Shown one piece after another: positions 10,157-21,364 of a stretch of DNA of 50,732 nt. This stretch comes from Gnomoniopsis sp. IMI 355080 (lineage: Eukaryota > Ascomycota > Sordariomycetes > Diaporthales > Gnomoniaceae), in NCBI GenBank assembly GCA_027946555.1, contig JAPEVC010000247.1, positions 1 to 50,732 on the forward strand, in the 5' to 3' direction. The position numbers and the translations under genes are program-made. Position 1 is the stretch's first letter. Each line of letters starts with the position of its first letter. The notes under the pieces were generated by a model that saw only the letters and a program-made list of their open reading frames with translations, made no database searches and was not told where the DNA came from.

Positions 10157-11468
10157 TGGGATAGGAAAGAAATCATTAATTAGACTTTGAATCGGACCTC
10201 TTGAAGTTCCGGATTTATAGCAAGTGAGAGAGGCACGGTTGGCAGTTGGCTTGACTTCATCGTATCGAGCAAGGCGGCTCACTCCGAGGTGAAGTCGTCT
10301 CTTTGATGCGCAAACTAAGTCTCTAAGCAGCTTCATCTTGGGTAGGTAATCAGACCAAATAATAGATCAATGTCAGATTCGCCATGGCCATGTCCAGAAG
10401 GGATATGAATTCTGCAGGTTACTTTGAATTTTGGGTCTCGGGCATGCTCAGACGGACTAACCATTACCACCTAAGCTGCTTCCCTTCTCGCCCCTTGATG
10501 ACCTGGTGGTTACTTGGCCAATCTGAGTTGATCGAAGCAGTCTGTTCTCTCAGAGATGGACTTTTGGCTTTCTTGCAATGTTTTTCAAGGTAGCGTCACA
10601 AGCTGAGGTCGCATTTACAAGAGGAAGTGGAGAAGACCCAGATGATAAAAACCCATCGTAGGACCGAGATCGCGTCTGTAACGCTGGGGCCATTTATTTA
10701 TTCCTGCAGCAGATCCCCGCTCGCTAATGCAAGCTTCTTTCGATGCTTGATTTTAAGGCGACAGGGTAAAATTGAATTCCCTGGAACGAATATGGAATAC
10801 GCATGGCATGCTTTCTCTCTCTTGTCTCTTTTTCTCCCCTGGGACGCTGCAGCAAGCTGTTTACCTGCATTGCCTGCCTGACGCTTTGCTCAGGGGGGGC
10901 TAATGACAAAAGAAAAAACACCGTTTGGCTGCTGCGGGCTTGTTGATTGGATGTCGACGTCCTTTGGCGCCCGGTGGCAGAACCCTGCATGAGGCGAATG
11001 AGCGCCAAACAACGACACTTTGGGATGGCACGTCGAAACAAAGGGTTTTTTTTTCTTATGGACGAAGGGCACACACCATGTGATTCTTTGCCATTATTTG
11101 TCCAAGTCCAAGGCCCCTATTTCGCCTTGAAAATCTCATTTGGAGATGGAGAGTTTTTGGAATAAAAGCTGTCATTTCTAGCATCTCCTCATGGTTCGAG
11201 GAGGCATCAATGACCGGACAAAGTCATGATAGTAGACTGACTGATTGACACCCAGGCAGCGCAGGCGCTCTGTTTACTTTTCTTTTCAGTACGCTCTTTG
11301 AATCGAATTGTCTAACAATCTTTGACGAGTTTGAGAGCTGGACTTCGTGCAAGGCAAATACGCACTCCTCAATCTCTATTTTTCTTTTTGCCAGCTCTTT
11401 GTTTCGACGATCGCTATCCTCGATTTTCCCGAGGCCAAGACCGCCCACAGATTCGAATATATCCTACC
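10157..11468. other. Intergenic region upstream of the LPMO gene; no gene seen
   Basis: About 1.3 kb with stop codons scattered in all frames and no recognisable domain. It should hold the 3' end of the hydrolase transcript and the promoter of the LPMO. The last 150 bp before the ATG are T/C-rich. No clear TATA element was identified. Confidence 0.5.
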
Positions 11469-12848
11469 ATGGCTCAAACACATACTCGTCGGGCCACAAT
11501 GTTGGCCATGGCTACCCTCTTACTGCCGGCAATGGGAAGAGCGGACATGGAGAAGCGTCACGTCCAGCTCGTCACGCCCGCGCCCTTCGATTGGGCAGAG
11601 TATGGTCCGACAAACCCCCTGAGGACGGACGGGTCAGACTATCCGTGCAAGATCCCCCATGGGGATGATTTCACTATCAACGGCACCGCGACTGAGATTG
11701 CAATTGGGGAGGAGCAAACAGTCTCCTTTTCTGGTTGGTCAGTACACGGTGGCGGAAGTTGCCAATTTGCTCGTGAGTATTAAACCCCTGCTTCTTGAAA
11801 AAGCCATCCAAAGAAGAAAGAAAAAGAAAAACCCTTTTGAATTTACATAATGCTGACGTGAAATTCAGTGACCGAGGGCCATGCTCCCACTCCGGACTCG
11901 GCGTGGAAGGTGATCCAGTCTATCGAGGGCGGTTGTCCCAAGGCGAACGTGTCTGGTAATCTGGAACCCGGCCAGAACCCAGACACCTACACCTTCACCA
12001 TTCCAGACGATTTTGCGCCTGGGGACTACACCTGGGCGTGGACCTGGGTCAACAAGATCGCGGCGGCACCCGAGTTCTACATGAACTGCGCACCCATCAG
12101 CGTAACGGCGGCAGCGGCTGGATCGACGAAAAGAGTGCGGCGGGGAGAGAAACAACAACACAGCAGCCCTAGGGCGGCGACGATCTATCCGGATCTCTTC
12201 CTCGCAAACATTGGAAGCGCGAGCAATGGATGTACTACATCAGAGGCTGTCAAGCAGCAGATTGCCATTGCGTTTCCGTATCCGGGAGGCTCGGTCAGCT
12301 ATCCCAATGGACAGCAAAACCTCTTCCAACAGCCTTGCGATGGAAATCCGCGGAATAACGGTGCTTCGGCTAGCGGTGGTGGTGGTGGTGGTGGTGGTTC
12401 ACAACCTGCTGCTTCGACTGGGTATCCTCTACCTACAGGGGGTGGCGGTGGTGGGACAATGAGCATCCTACCCGTGGCTACAAACTCTCTGGGCTCCATT
12501 GCGCCTTCTTCTTCTACGCCTGCTACTTCTAGCGCCGATGAAGCTGTATCTAGCGGCGAAGCAGCTTCTTCTTTATCGAGTGTGTTGGCCACTGCAACGC
12601 CGTTGTTCTCAACAACATTAAACACCATTACAACATCAACAATAAGTGCCACGGCCTCGGCGGCTAGTTCAAGCGGCACGTCCACGACATTAGATAGCCC
12701 TTGTACGGATGGCCACCTGCTCTGCGTGGGTGGGACGCAATTCAGCACTTGTACGGGTGGGATCTGGACTACGCCCCAGGACTTGGCTGCTCATACGACG
12801 TGCAAGGAGGGTGAGGGTGTTGGACTTACGATAGCGAACGATTATTGA
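11469..12848 (+). CDS. Secreted AA11-like lytic polysaccharide monooxygenase with X278-like C-terminal module
   Basis: Exons 11469-11772 and 11869-12848 are joined across a 96-bp intron (GTGAGT, branch TGCTGAC, acceptor TTCAG), giving 427 residues. A signal peptide (about 1-25) is followed by DMEKR and then His31, so removal after Lys-Arg would expose the N-terminal histidine needed for a copper histidine brace. The second brace histidine is His93 in WSVHGGGSCQF. The conserved blocks SDYPCK, VIQSIEGGCP, WAWTWVNKI and FYMNCAPI follow the AA11 pattern, with axial Tyr about 172. A poly-Gly and Ser/Thr/Ala-rich linker (about 285-380) leads to a Cys-containing C-terminal module, SPCTDG...CVGGTQFSTC...W, typical of X278. 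AA11 enzymes oxidise chitin. Assignment to AA11 proper rather than a neighbouring LPMO-like family is not certain. Confidence 0.75.
12376..12455. repeat. GGT-repeat coding for the poly-Gly linker of the LPMO
   Basis: Two GGT/GGC-rich blocks encode eight and five consecutive glycines between the catalytic domain and the Ser/Thr-rich stalk. They form a flexible linker and are likely to vary in length between strains. Confidence 0.7.
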
Positions 12849-13498
12849 TTGTGGGGAGATGATCTAGTGAAGGGTTTAAATTGCGGTATCGTGGGTTTGG
12901 TGAAGCAATATGTGAAAATTCCCTAGAGGGGAAAGGGCGTATGTTTGTTCATGCGTATATATAAGTCTAGCAGGCGAGACGAAATACACTCGAGATGAAT
13001 AATCTGGCCATCCACCAGAGACTGTACTACTAAAGGTTTTATGTGGACGGCTCGAACGACCCATAAGCTAGAAAATAGAGATCCTCTCTCCCACAAGTGA
13101 TTATTTCATCCATAAAGTTGAGAACAAGAACATGAAGGGCCCTACTCCTGTTTCTGTGATATGCCTGACGTTATTTCATAGTCCGCCAGCCATGGCACTG
13201 TCATCGCACAATGCTTAGATTCCATATTAGATGTGTCCCAAACTCCATGAGAAGATTTTCCCAAGGGCTGCTACTACCCAGAAGGAAGCGATGTGGGAAG
13301 CTTAAACCGTGATATTGGCTATTAAGGGTTCCTCTGTCCCCCTAGTAGTCAACTTCACCTTGTCCACCAACGATTCGAACAGCGAGATGTGAGAGCGAGT
13401 GCAAGGACAAGTGCGGGCAGTATAGATCGAGTCCGATGTCCATGCAACAAATATACCTCATCTGACTCGGCAACTATGCCATAATTCAATTCTTTTTC
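12849..13498. other. Convergent intergenic spacer; no gene seen
   Basis: About 650 bp between the LPMO (plus) and the flavin monooxygenase (minus), which converge. It should contain both 3' ends. No coding frame with family features was found. Confidence 0.5.
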
Positions 13499-15949
13499 TC
13501 AAGATGCCTTTCGTTCATACATGCCATCAATGGTATAGTCCTTCTGCGGGCCCTTTACCGTGTACGCTAGACTCCACCTCTTGAGATTCACCGCCTGAAA
13601 TAGGAACTCATACTTGACATCGTAAAAGTCTTCCACACAAAGATGACCCGCCTTTGCCTCCCAGCCCTTCCTACTCTGGCCACTGCGCTCCCAATAGTCC
13701 TCGGGCACCACGAAGTCCACTTCGTGGAAGAGGTAATCGGCTTTCATCTGCTCCTCATCACGTCGCGGGTCCTTACGGCTGAACTTGTCGCCCGTCCGTA
13801 CGAACCAGACGCTCAATTTGTCTGCCTTTTCATCGTACCGCCATATGTACCGCCGCGTCGCAGGGATAGTGATGCCGTTGGCCATCTTGAATTCGCCTTC
13901 CTCAATGTACAAGTACTCCAGCCCGGGGTCCTCTTCTTCTCCTGTTGTCTCTGCGCTGTCTTTGACGCATTGACGGCCCTCCTTGGTGCCTTGTCGGAGC
14001 AGGAACTTCGCTGTACCACTCCAGTGACCGCTGGGATGGCTGGGAAGTTTCGACACTAGATCGCGCTCGAGCTGCCACTCGCCTAGGAGTGACCGGAACA
14101 CAGCCTTCGCCACGAACCTGCCCTTTGTCAGGCCGGCCAGAGCCGTCTCATGCGTCTGCCGGAGGGAGAGGTCCACTTCTGCTTGCTGCGCCGGAGTCAG
14201 CTGTTTTGATGCATACCTCGCTGGCGTGAGAACATCCATCGGCATGGCATTGTGTGGCAGCGAGGGCGTCAGGCCCGCGGGCGGCAGGATTTTCAAGTCC
14301 AGCGCTGAGGCGAACTCTTGCATCAAGAAAGCATAGTCGCCCATCGGAAATTGCGACGCTCGTGGATCTCCACGGAGAGCAGCAAAGCGCTCGATAGAAT
14401 TGTCCTGATCTAGAGCCCTTTGCATGGACTCTGTGAGTTGACCTCGCTCCTGCTGTGTCCAGAGCTCGGACAGAAAGCGCGCCTGCATCTCCATCACGCC
14501 CCAGTAGGGACTGCGGTAAAAGCCAACGAAACCGAGATTGGGGACTTCCGGATGATGTGTGCCATGAAATGCGAGGAGCAAAGTATTATTCAGATCACCA
14601 CTATCAATGTTGAGCTTGCCTTTGACGTCCTCTGGAAGATAGTCCAATGAAGGGGCGGCTTCAAAGCCTGTGGCGAGTACGATGGCGGCTATATCGGGGA
14701 CTTCAAAAGGCTCCTGATTGTCAGACGAAGGTTGGATGGTCGCAGTCGTGCCGCATACAGATGCAAGTTTACCTGTAGAGAGTGTGATCAAGCCTGAGCG
14801 TACAAACTCTGTGTACCAATCGCTGACGGCAAGGTAAGTGGGCTTCTCCAGGTCGTCCTCACTAGGAGCAAGCAAAGGCGAGAACTCAGATTGGTCGGTA
14901 CCAAGAACGCTTTGAAACATGCTGTGAGATGTCTTGGCTTGCTCAATGGGGATATGGCCCTGGTAGTTGACCAGTGGCCTGGGGCGGTTGGCCAAATTGT
15001 ACGATGGCAGATCGAGGGGAAGGAAAGGTGCAGCTGTCCGAGCTGCCGCAGGCGATGTGAAGAGAGGAAACACCCATGTCGGTCTCTGAATCACATGGTG
15101 GATGCTGCACGTGGCCACGTCTGGTATTGTGCCTGTCCCAGGTGTATTGGCTGCGGAGGAGAGGTGAGACGCGATAGTTCCTGCTATCTCCACGCCGGAC
15201 ATTTGGCCACCAACGACCAAGATCTTCTTCCCCTTGACATCTCCAGTCGACAAAAGTGATTCAAGATCACGGTAGCGGCTGCTGTGTATGACTGGCGGCT
15301 GGGTGATCTCCCTCAAGTTCGGCGGGATGGCGGGTCTTCCGAAAAACCCTGACGCTATCACCAAGTAATCAAACTCATACTCAGCACCTATCCCATTTTC
15401 AGACTTTGCCGCCACGAGCCATTGTCCTCCGTTCTTCGAATCTCTCTGGTGGACAGAGGTGACTTCCCAGCCGAGCCTCAGCCGGAATCTCTCCCCTTCG
15501 AACGCACAATACCTCTCCAAGTATCGCTGCAGGTATCTGCCAACCTGCCACGCCTTCGGCAGCTGCGGGGCGTCTTCTTCCCATGCCAGGTCACTGAACT
15601 GCACAGTATGCCTACTCTGGTTTGCGACCATGAGAGGGTGCACTAGCCCGGCACCATCGGTCTTCTCTAAGGGCCACAGACCGCCGATTCGAGGCTGTTT
15701 ATCGAATACGGTCACGGAGAAGCTGGCGCCGGACGAATGGTGGAGGAATTGCTTCGCTGCCACGAGACCAGACGGCCCAGCGCCGATAATACAGACTGTC
15801 TTAGGCGCCATACTGTAGAAACGCCTCTGAAAACCACGATGCAGATGATTGAGAAGGACAAATCTGTGAGACAATGACAGCTGGAACAGCTGGAACAGTG
15901 TCACGGTGGCGCCGCGCCGTGGGCGACTCGAGAAGCTGGCAGGATCCAA
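13499..15949 (-). CDS. Flavin-containing monooxygenase fused to a C-terminal DUF6314-like domain
   Basis: One uninterrupted frame of 816 codons. The conserved protein probably starts at Met47 (genomic 15811, MAPKTVCIIGAGPSG), giving 770 residues. Counted from there, the FAD motif GAGPSG is at 10-15, GG(L)WP near 43-47, the NADPH-binding VVGGQMSG at 199-206, and the ATGF motif at 380-383. Residues about 575-770 form a second domain (SLLGEWQLERDL...WRYDEKADKLSVWFV...HLCVEDFYDVKYEF) resembling DUF6314, a calycin-like fold of unknown role. Such fusions occur in ascomycetes. The first domain oxygenates soft nucleophiles (N or S) or acts as a Baeyer-Villiger enzyme; the substrate is unknown. The 46-residue upstream extension is Arg-rich, lacks acidic residues after Asp2 and ends RRFYS, so it may be a mitochondrial presequence from an upstream start. 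Confidence 0.85.
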   Translation of the reverse strand: MDPASFSSRPRRGATVTLFQLFQLSLSHRFVLLNHLHRGFQRRFYSMAPKTVCIIGAGPSGLVAAKQFLHHSSGASFSVTVFDKQPRIGGLWPLEKTDGAGLVHPLMVANQSRHTVQFSDLAWEEDAPQLPKAWQVGRYLQRYLERYCAFEGERFRLRLGWEVTSVHQRDSKNGGQWLVAAKSENGIGAEYEFDYLVIASGFFGRPAIPPNLREITQPPVIHSSRYRDLESLLSTGDVKGKKILVVGGQMSGVEIAGTIASHLSSAANTPGTGTIPDVATCSIHHVIQRPTWVFPLFTSPAAARTAAPFLPLDLPSYNLANRPRPLVNYQGHIPIEQAKTSHSMFQSVLGTDQSEFSPLLAPSEDDLEKPTYLAVSDWYTEFVRSGLITLSTGKLASVCGTTATIQPSSDNQEPFEVPDIAAIVLATGFEAAPSLDYLPEDVKGKLNIDSGDLNNTLLLAFHGTHHPEVPNLGFVGFYRSPYWGVMEMQARFLSELWTQQERGQLTESMQRALDQDNSIERFAALRGDPRASQFPMGDYAFLMQEFASALDLKILPPAGLTPSLPHNAMPMDVLTPARYASKQLTPAQQAEVDLSLRQTHETALAGLTKGRFVAKAVFRSLLGEWQLERDLVSKLPSHPSGHWSGTAKFLLRQGTKEGRQCVKDSAETTGEEEDPGLEYLYIEEGEFKMANGITIPATRRYIWRYDEKADKLSVWFVRTGDKFSRKDPRRDEEQMKADYLFHEVDFVVPEDYWERSGQSRKGWEAKAGHLCVEDFYDVKYEFLFQAVNLKRWSLAYTVKGPQKDYTIDGMYERKAS

Positions 15950-16246
15950 GATTCCGGGTTCTTCTTCAACTCTCCCAGGAGCAAGGAATAAACAGCATCA
16001 TACTGGCATAATAATGCGAAGTTGAGGAACTTATGTGGATGTGATTGGAGGGGTCGAGTCCGTCAAGCCCGGTCCGAGCATTCGGGGATGAGTCAGCGCC
16101 GTGATTGAAAGCTTACGAGAAGCTGCAATGATTAGTCAGCCAGAAGCAACCTCATAGCTCTTCAAGCGCCGCGCAGCACCACTGGGACTCGTCATGAATG
16201 AAAATATCGCAAGCTGGCACGTTGTCAAACTTGACTGATGAGCGGT

Positions 16247-17687
16247 CTACACTTGAGATCTGCACTCTGGACTGAATAAGACAGGCTGAGAAGAACACGA
16301 CGTACCGAGCCAGGGCCCCAGGGACACGCAGGTCCTCTTATGTCTCAGACACCCCAACACTGTCTCGAGAGTGGCATCACGGCCATTCATTACGGCCCCC
16401 TGGACAAATAATTCGGCGTGGCCGTTACTACAGGCTGAGAAAAGAGTGAGAGGAGTGATTTCTTGGACAGCGTCGTCTTCTGGTGCTCTGTCTCCCCACA
16501 CGTCAAGGCGGGGCTTTACTTGTCTAGGCTCGTCACCTGCAATCTCACAAGGAGACAAAACTTCTATTTGATTTGGAGCACAGCTAATCGCCAATATATC
16601 GCAGATCCTCCGGACCGTTGAACACCGTTGAATTATTCCCGGCCCTCATTCCGAGGATGCATGCAGCAGTCCCTTTTGATCTTCCCGTGCTGCTCCATCG
16701 AAAGTCATACGGAAGAATGTGACAGTCCCTAGGGACGATTGCCTTCCAAGTTCTGGCAGCCTTCCGATCCTCCCCGTCGAGCGAGGAAAACCTGAAAATC
16801 TTCTCCTAATGCTATTGGCATTTCAATGTCCAAAATGGGAATACTTTGTACTACATCCTCGAAATCGCGTATTCTGTCGTAATGCCTGCTAGCAATCAAT
16901 TGGGACATCATTATACCATGCTGCGTCTGCATGCAGGATGCCGTGCATGGTGACCTCGACATACATGCACGGAGCTTGGCAGGCACTCGGAACTCGCTAC
17001 AAAGCCTCAAATTACACCCACACGTGCTTTGCCAGGCTCCACCATTGTTAGACCGACACTTTGCACCCTCTAATACGGCCTCCCTGAACACAGCTCAAAT
17101 ACGCAACCAAAAATATGTAAGACGACGATGACAACGTCGAAGCATACGTGTGGAAGGCCTACGCAGGAATTTGAGGTCGAAACGACTCGCGAATGTGCCT
17201 CTCTTCTCTTGCAGTCTGCCTTCCCACCTCGCATCTATATCATTAGTACGTGGCGGCACACTGTAGTAGATCATGGTGCGGTGGATTTACATACCGTCCT
17301 CGCACTCAAGAAAACTCACCATCGAAGATCCGGGCCGATTCCTGCACGGCTTGCCTCTCCCACCTGCCGATACAATCTTCCTGTGGCAAGCAGTGCAGCT
17401 TTGATCAGCGCATCTCTGACCAAGTTGGTGTGCAAGATGAAGAAAAATTCTGTGCACGAGTCAATGGTGGCACGGATAACTGCAGAAAGCCCACGCGCCT
17501 TGGGTAACACGCGGATACGGATAGATGCATCTCGGAGGATCTCTTGGATATCCGCAGGCGCCGATGAGAGAAGAAATATCCACTCATTCGCCCGCTCTAG
17601 TGTGTTCTTGGGCGGTCTGAATGTCTTTGCACCGTGCTCGGAGCAATCTCTGTCCAATGCGTTCCGATTGACGACCGGTTGGCGCAA
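16247..17687 (-). pseudogene. Possible decayed minus-strand gene with an ankyrin-like stretch
   Basis: The minus-strand frame 16247-16594 contains ITPLTLFSACSNGHAEL followed by FVQGAVMNGRD, which resembles one ankyrin repeat (TPL..A...NGH.E......GA..N.RD). Upstream minus-strand frames at 16729-17091 and 17316-17687 are also protein-like. The latter ends at a good GTGAGT donor near 17319-17314, with a possible branch site (ACTAAT) downstream. However, no set of splices was found that joins these pieces into one open frame; the obvious acceptor produces a stop. The most likely reading is an eroded ankyrin-repeat gene. Random open frames remain possible, and the parent family cannot be named. 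Confidence 0.25.
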
Positions 17688-19036
17688 GAGTATAGCTAGA
17701 TGCTGAGCATCTCTCGTGTAGCATTCTCGAAGAGTGCCGTTCTTAGTCCTTTTATCGTTGAGATACCTGGGTGCTTATGCAGAGGACAGTAAACCCAACT
17801 CTACCAAGACACTGGCTGGGTCAGCTCACCATTACACAAAGCGCCAGGCTGACTGGCATTGGTCAAGCATGTGTCCCACCGTGAGGTAATAGCATATTAC
17901 GACTAGCAACGTACTGCGAGCTGAGCAATCCGCCCCACGTGTTTTGTGTCAGCTGTAATGCTGTCCGCTGTCACTACTGCATCCTTCTGCTGCGGATGCA
18001 TCTTTATTCAAGACAGTATTTCCCAGTGTCGAGAAGAATGTTGTGAGATGGATGTGCAAACCAACGACCACGTGACTAGAGATTAGTTGTCGCAAGCCCA
18101 AGTTGGGCACTATTTCGGTTATACACCTGGTTTTTTTGCATATTCGTTGACGGATGAGCGCCACCGGCTTCTTGTCACTTACCCTAGCTGGACGCCGTCT
18201 ACCAGCGCTTCGGGTGAGGTTTGGCCCAACAAGCTATTGAGAATATTCCGTTGGCTTTGCGCCCGTGCCGATTCACGTCTAAGCTCCCGTTGCACTTGAC
18301 CTCCTTGTGAGAAAGAGGGAAGGCGGCCGAAGCCAGAACAGCGTGTGCGGAGGAATCGTCCATTCGATATTACCGGACGCCCAAGCCACGTACAGCCCAC
18401 GATGATGGCCAGACCCGAGTGGCACTTGGTCGAGCCAATGGAGGTGTGTTTGTGGTCCAAGGCTAGCCTCGGGAAACACGATTGAAATTTGATGGCCGGG
18501 CATCTCTGAGGCGATCTCCCTTCCTCGCATGCTCTGGAACAACGAAGTGACTATCAAAGCGTGAATGATGTCGTCCCACTCGAGCCGTAAGCCTCAGGCT
18601 ATGAGCCGGTGCTGGAGCTTCTGGCTATCACTTACAAGAAGAAAAGGGCAGCATACAATGGGATGCCGCACTGCAGCAGCAGTAGACAGCGGGTGCAAAC
18701 AGAACTGTGGTTTCGACGGGTACATATCGTTTTGAACGTATGTACGTTGCTTTGCGGTCGCTGCACATTTGGCTCATGCAGCAACCAAACCTAGAACCCT
18801 ATCGCTTTTCATCAACGTAGTCCGAGGCCGGGGCCGGTGCCGTGACACATTGGATCTCAGACAATGCGGTGGAGCGTATCCAGCTATTTCAGATCTCCAA
18901 CGCACGCTGCCGGGTGTGTTAAGATTGTCAGCATTTCACGCCGCAGGCGGAGCTGCGCAGATACCAGACCGCCGATTCCCTCCAGGCCGAGCCCTCCCTA
19001 AAAACGCTCGTTCAAGAGACTCCGCAGACAATGTCG

Positions 19037-19321
19037 CCCCCCCCCCCGTGCAAGCCGTGGCTGGCGATAGTTTTGTGACAGACAGACGGGACCGGCATGA
19101 TCTCGATCTCGATGATATGTCTCAGATCCATCGGTGCTGCTGAGTGGCACGTCGTGTCCAGGAACCTTCTGGATGCGCCAGGCGCCAACATGTCAACGTT
19201 CGTCGTCGTGTTCTTGCCATGTCCAGCGTAGAGGTGATATTGGCGGACGGGATGTAGCGGAATACCGGCCGTGGAACAGAAGCGCAATCAGTAGTCAGCA
19301 CCTTATCGAGAGGGGGGGGGG
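19037..19321. repeat. C11 and G10 homopolymer pair
   Basis: An 11-base C run (19037-19047) and a 10-base G run (19312-19321) lie 264 bp apart in opposite sense. They could pair as a long-range hairpin. They are most simply two unrelated homopolymers in non-coding DNA. Confidence 0.6.
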
Positions 19322-20340
19322 AGAGAGTGGAACGCCAAGTGTATTGTATGCCAAGTGGTGGTCGCTTCCCACAAATGGAACCTGGCGCACGGTGATGGTT
19401 GACGGTATCCAACATCTGGAACAGGTATTTGTGGAGAGACAAGGACTTCGAAGGATTATGGCTGCCTTTTGCTCTTTTTGTGCAAATGAGATTGCTTGAA
19501 GGCGACATGATACCACCACACCACACACAGTGCTCTGTGATACCAAGAACTTGTCCGGCACAACGGCAGGGAATTTTGTGGGCATTAGCACCGTTGGGTA
19601 CCGTACCAATTGCAACAGCGCCAGACCCGATGCTGCTTCCCGAATTCCCGACAAAATCCACACCGTCGCGCGCTGAAGGTCTTGGCAGTCATTGTTCGAA
19701 AGGTCAGGTAGTCAAGATCCAAAGTACGGGCTATCGTTCGCCTACTCTTGGTCGGATCAAGCTTTGATAAGTGAGAAGTGGACCCTTGCCTAGACAATAG
19801 CGCTGGTTTTCTCCGCATTCTGGGCATTTCAGCCAATCTGGGGGTGGGTCAGGGGAGTCCACTCTCTCTCTCGAGATCCACACAAAACCCACTGCGGGTT
19901 TTCCCGAGGTCCTTTAGCACATAGGCACAGAGGAGGCGATAGTATCTCACAGGTCCAATGTTTGTTAGTCAGGAGCCTTTTCCAGTCCGTCGGTGGGTGG
20001 AGCAACTCTAGAACAAGCAGGCAGAAGGATGGAAATATCGGAGGTACGTACTGGGGGTGAAGCACTGCGAGAATTTATTTGGCGTTTATTAGCTTTGCAG
20101 CAGTGACCGGGGTTTGTACCGCATTGGCGTCCTCGCTGCAGCTTCAATGTCTCCTTTCCTTACCCACACCCGACCCCAATACTCGAACGCCGTCATCTGT
20201 TCCCCTTTCCCCCACCTGGGTATTTGATTTCTAAAAAGTTCGGAGACTAGTTCTAGTACTTTACATCAACGACAGCCCGTCCTGTCCTCCTTACCAACGG
20301 ACCAACGGCTCTTCCTTTGTCAATAAACCTCCTCCCCAGA

Positions 20341-20362
20341 CACACAAACACACACACACACA
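20341..20362. repeat. CA dinucleotide microsatellite
   Basis: A short (CA)n tract with one AAA interruption lies in the C/T-rich upstream region of the MFS gene, probably within the promoter or 5' leader. Confidence 0.7.
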
Positions 20363-21364
20363 CTCTCCCTCCTTTCTGTTCCATCGCCAGGTGTGGTAAT
20401 GCAATAATAACCCATCTTCCATCATCTCGCCCTCCTGTCGGCTCCAGATCCCGCTCGTTGCAACACGCAGCGCTGCATTCACTGTGCTTGTGTTGCTGTC
20501 GCTGTCACAAATCAACCGTCGCACAAAATACTTTTGACGTGCTGCTCATTCAAATCTGGAAAGTCCACAAAATCGCCGAGATAGTTAGGTGAGTACCAAC
20601 AAGATAAAATGTGTGTGCTTTCTACAAAGCAGCCTCACCCCCACCACATCATCTACCGCCTGTCCTTGTCTTTCCCCAGATTTTCCCCTCATCTCCCATG
20701 ACTTGCTACCCCTGCACCCTGTTGCAAGCGATCCGCATTTGGACTTTTTTACAGTCTGGACAAGACGTTGCTGCTGCCCTCCTCCGCCCGCCCGATGAAG
20801 GTGCCTCCTGGTCTGGCACATATTGGTCGGATCAGCCTTCTGTTACAATCACCTACACTATATTCTCACCTAGTCCTGTGGAGAAGCAGGTCTTTCACCG
20901 TCCTCATCTTTCCTTTTCCTCTACAGCTACACCAACTTTCGATTTATTTGCTGTGCCTGGGCGTCAGAATCTATTTTGTACCCCCGCATGTTTGGAGAGG
21001 TGCATATTCACCTCACAAGAGATAGGGTCTTTTTTCACCCGCTGGATTAGGAATCATCACTGGGCGCCGTGAACACATTCAGGAAGGCCTCGGTTTCAAT
21101 CCCCTAGGGTGTGTACCTACTACGCATGCAACGCGCTTCTTCAGCAGAAGTCCAACAAACCTCCAAGCTACAGCGTGTTCACCACTCATCCTCACTTCAT
21201 ATCTTAGTCTCGCGCCTTCCAGTTATACCGGCTTCACATTATTTCCTCAGAAGTTGAAAGTGTTCTGACATCACGCAGTGCTTTGTCTCGGCTTTCACCT
21301 GCTTCCTATCCAGTATTTTCTCGAGAACCTCAGCATCACCACCTGCCTTGGAGCCCACGTTGCC

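Larger units (their letters stand above)
15950..21364. other. Gene-poor region with decayed coding-like fragments
   Basis: About 5.4 kb. The first 300 bp should be the promoter of the monooxygenase. Between 16247 and 18560 several minus-strand fragments look protein-like but are broken by stops (see the ankyrin-like entry). The stretch 18600-20150 has no supported gene; it carries a C11 run (19037-19047) and a G10 run (19312-19321). From about 20160 to the MFS start the DNA becomes C/T-rich with a CA microsatellite near 20341-20362. That pattern fits a long promoter and 5' leader of the transporter gene. Confidence 0.4.

Noticed and set aside
9353..10336. 327-codon frame antisense to the alpha/beta hydrolase
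   Set aside because: His/Arg/Pro-rich composition expected from reading a G-biased gene backwards; the plus-strand frame has a full catalytic triad.
19122..19661. 179-codon minus-strand frame with cysteine pairs
   Set aside because: No recognisable motif spacing, equally open plus-strand frames over the same bases, and homopolymer runs inside; no support as a gene.
21080..21105. T-loop-like GGTTTCAATCCCC sequence
   Set aside because: No matching acceptor stem, D-arm or anticodon arm could be placed upstream, so not a tRNA.
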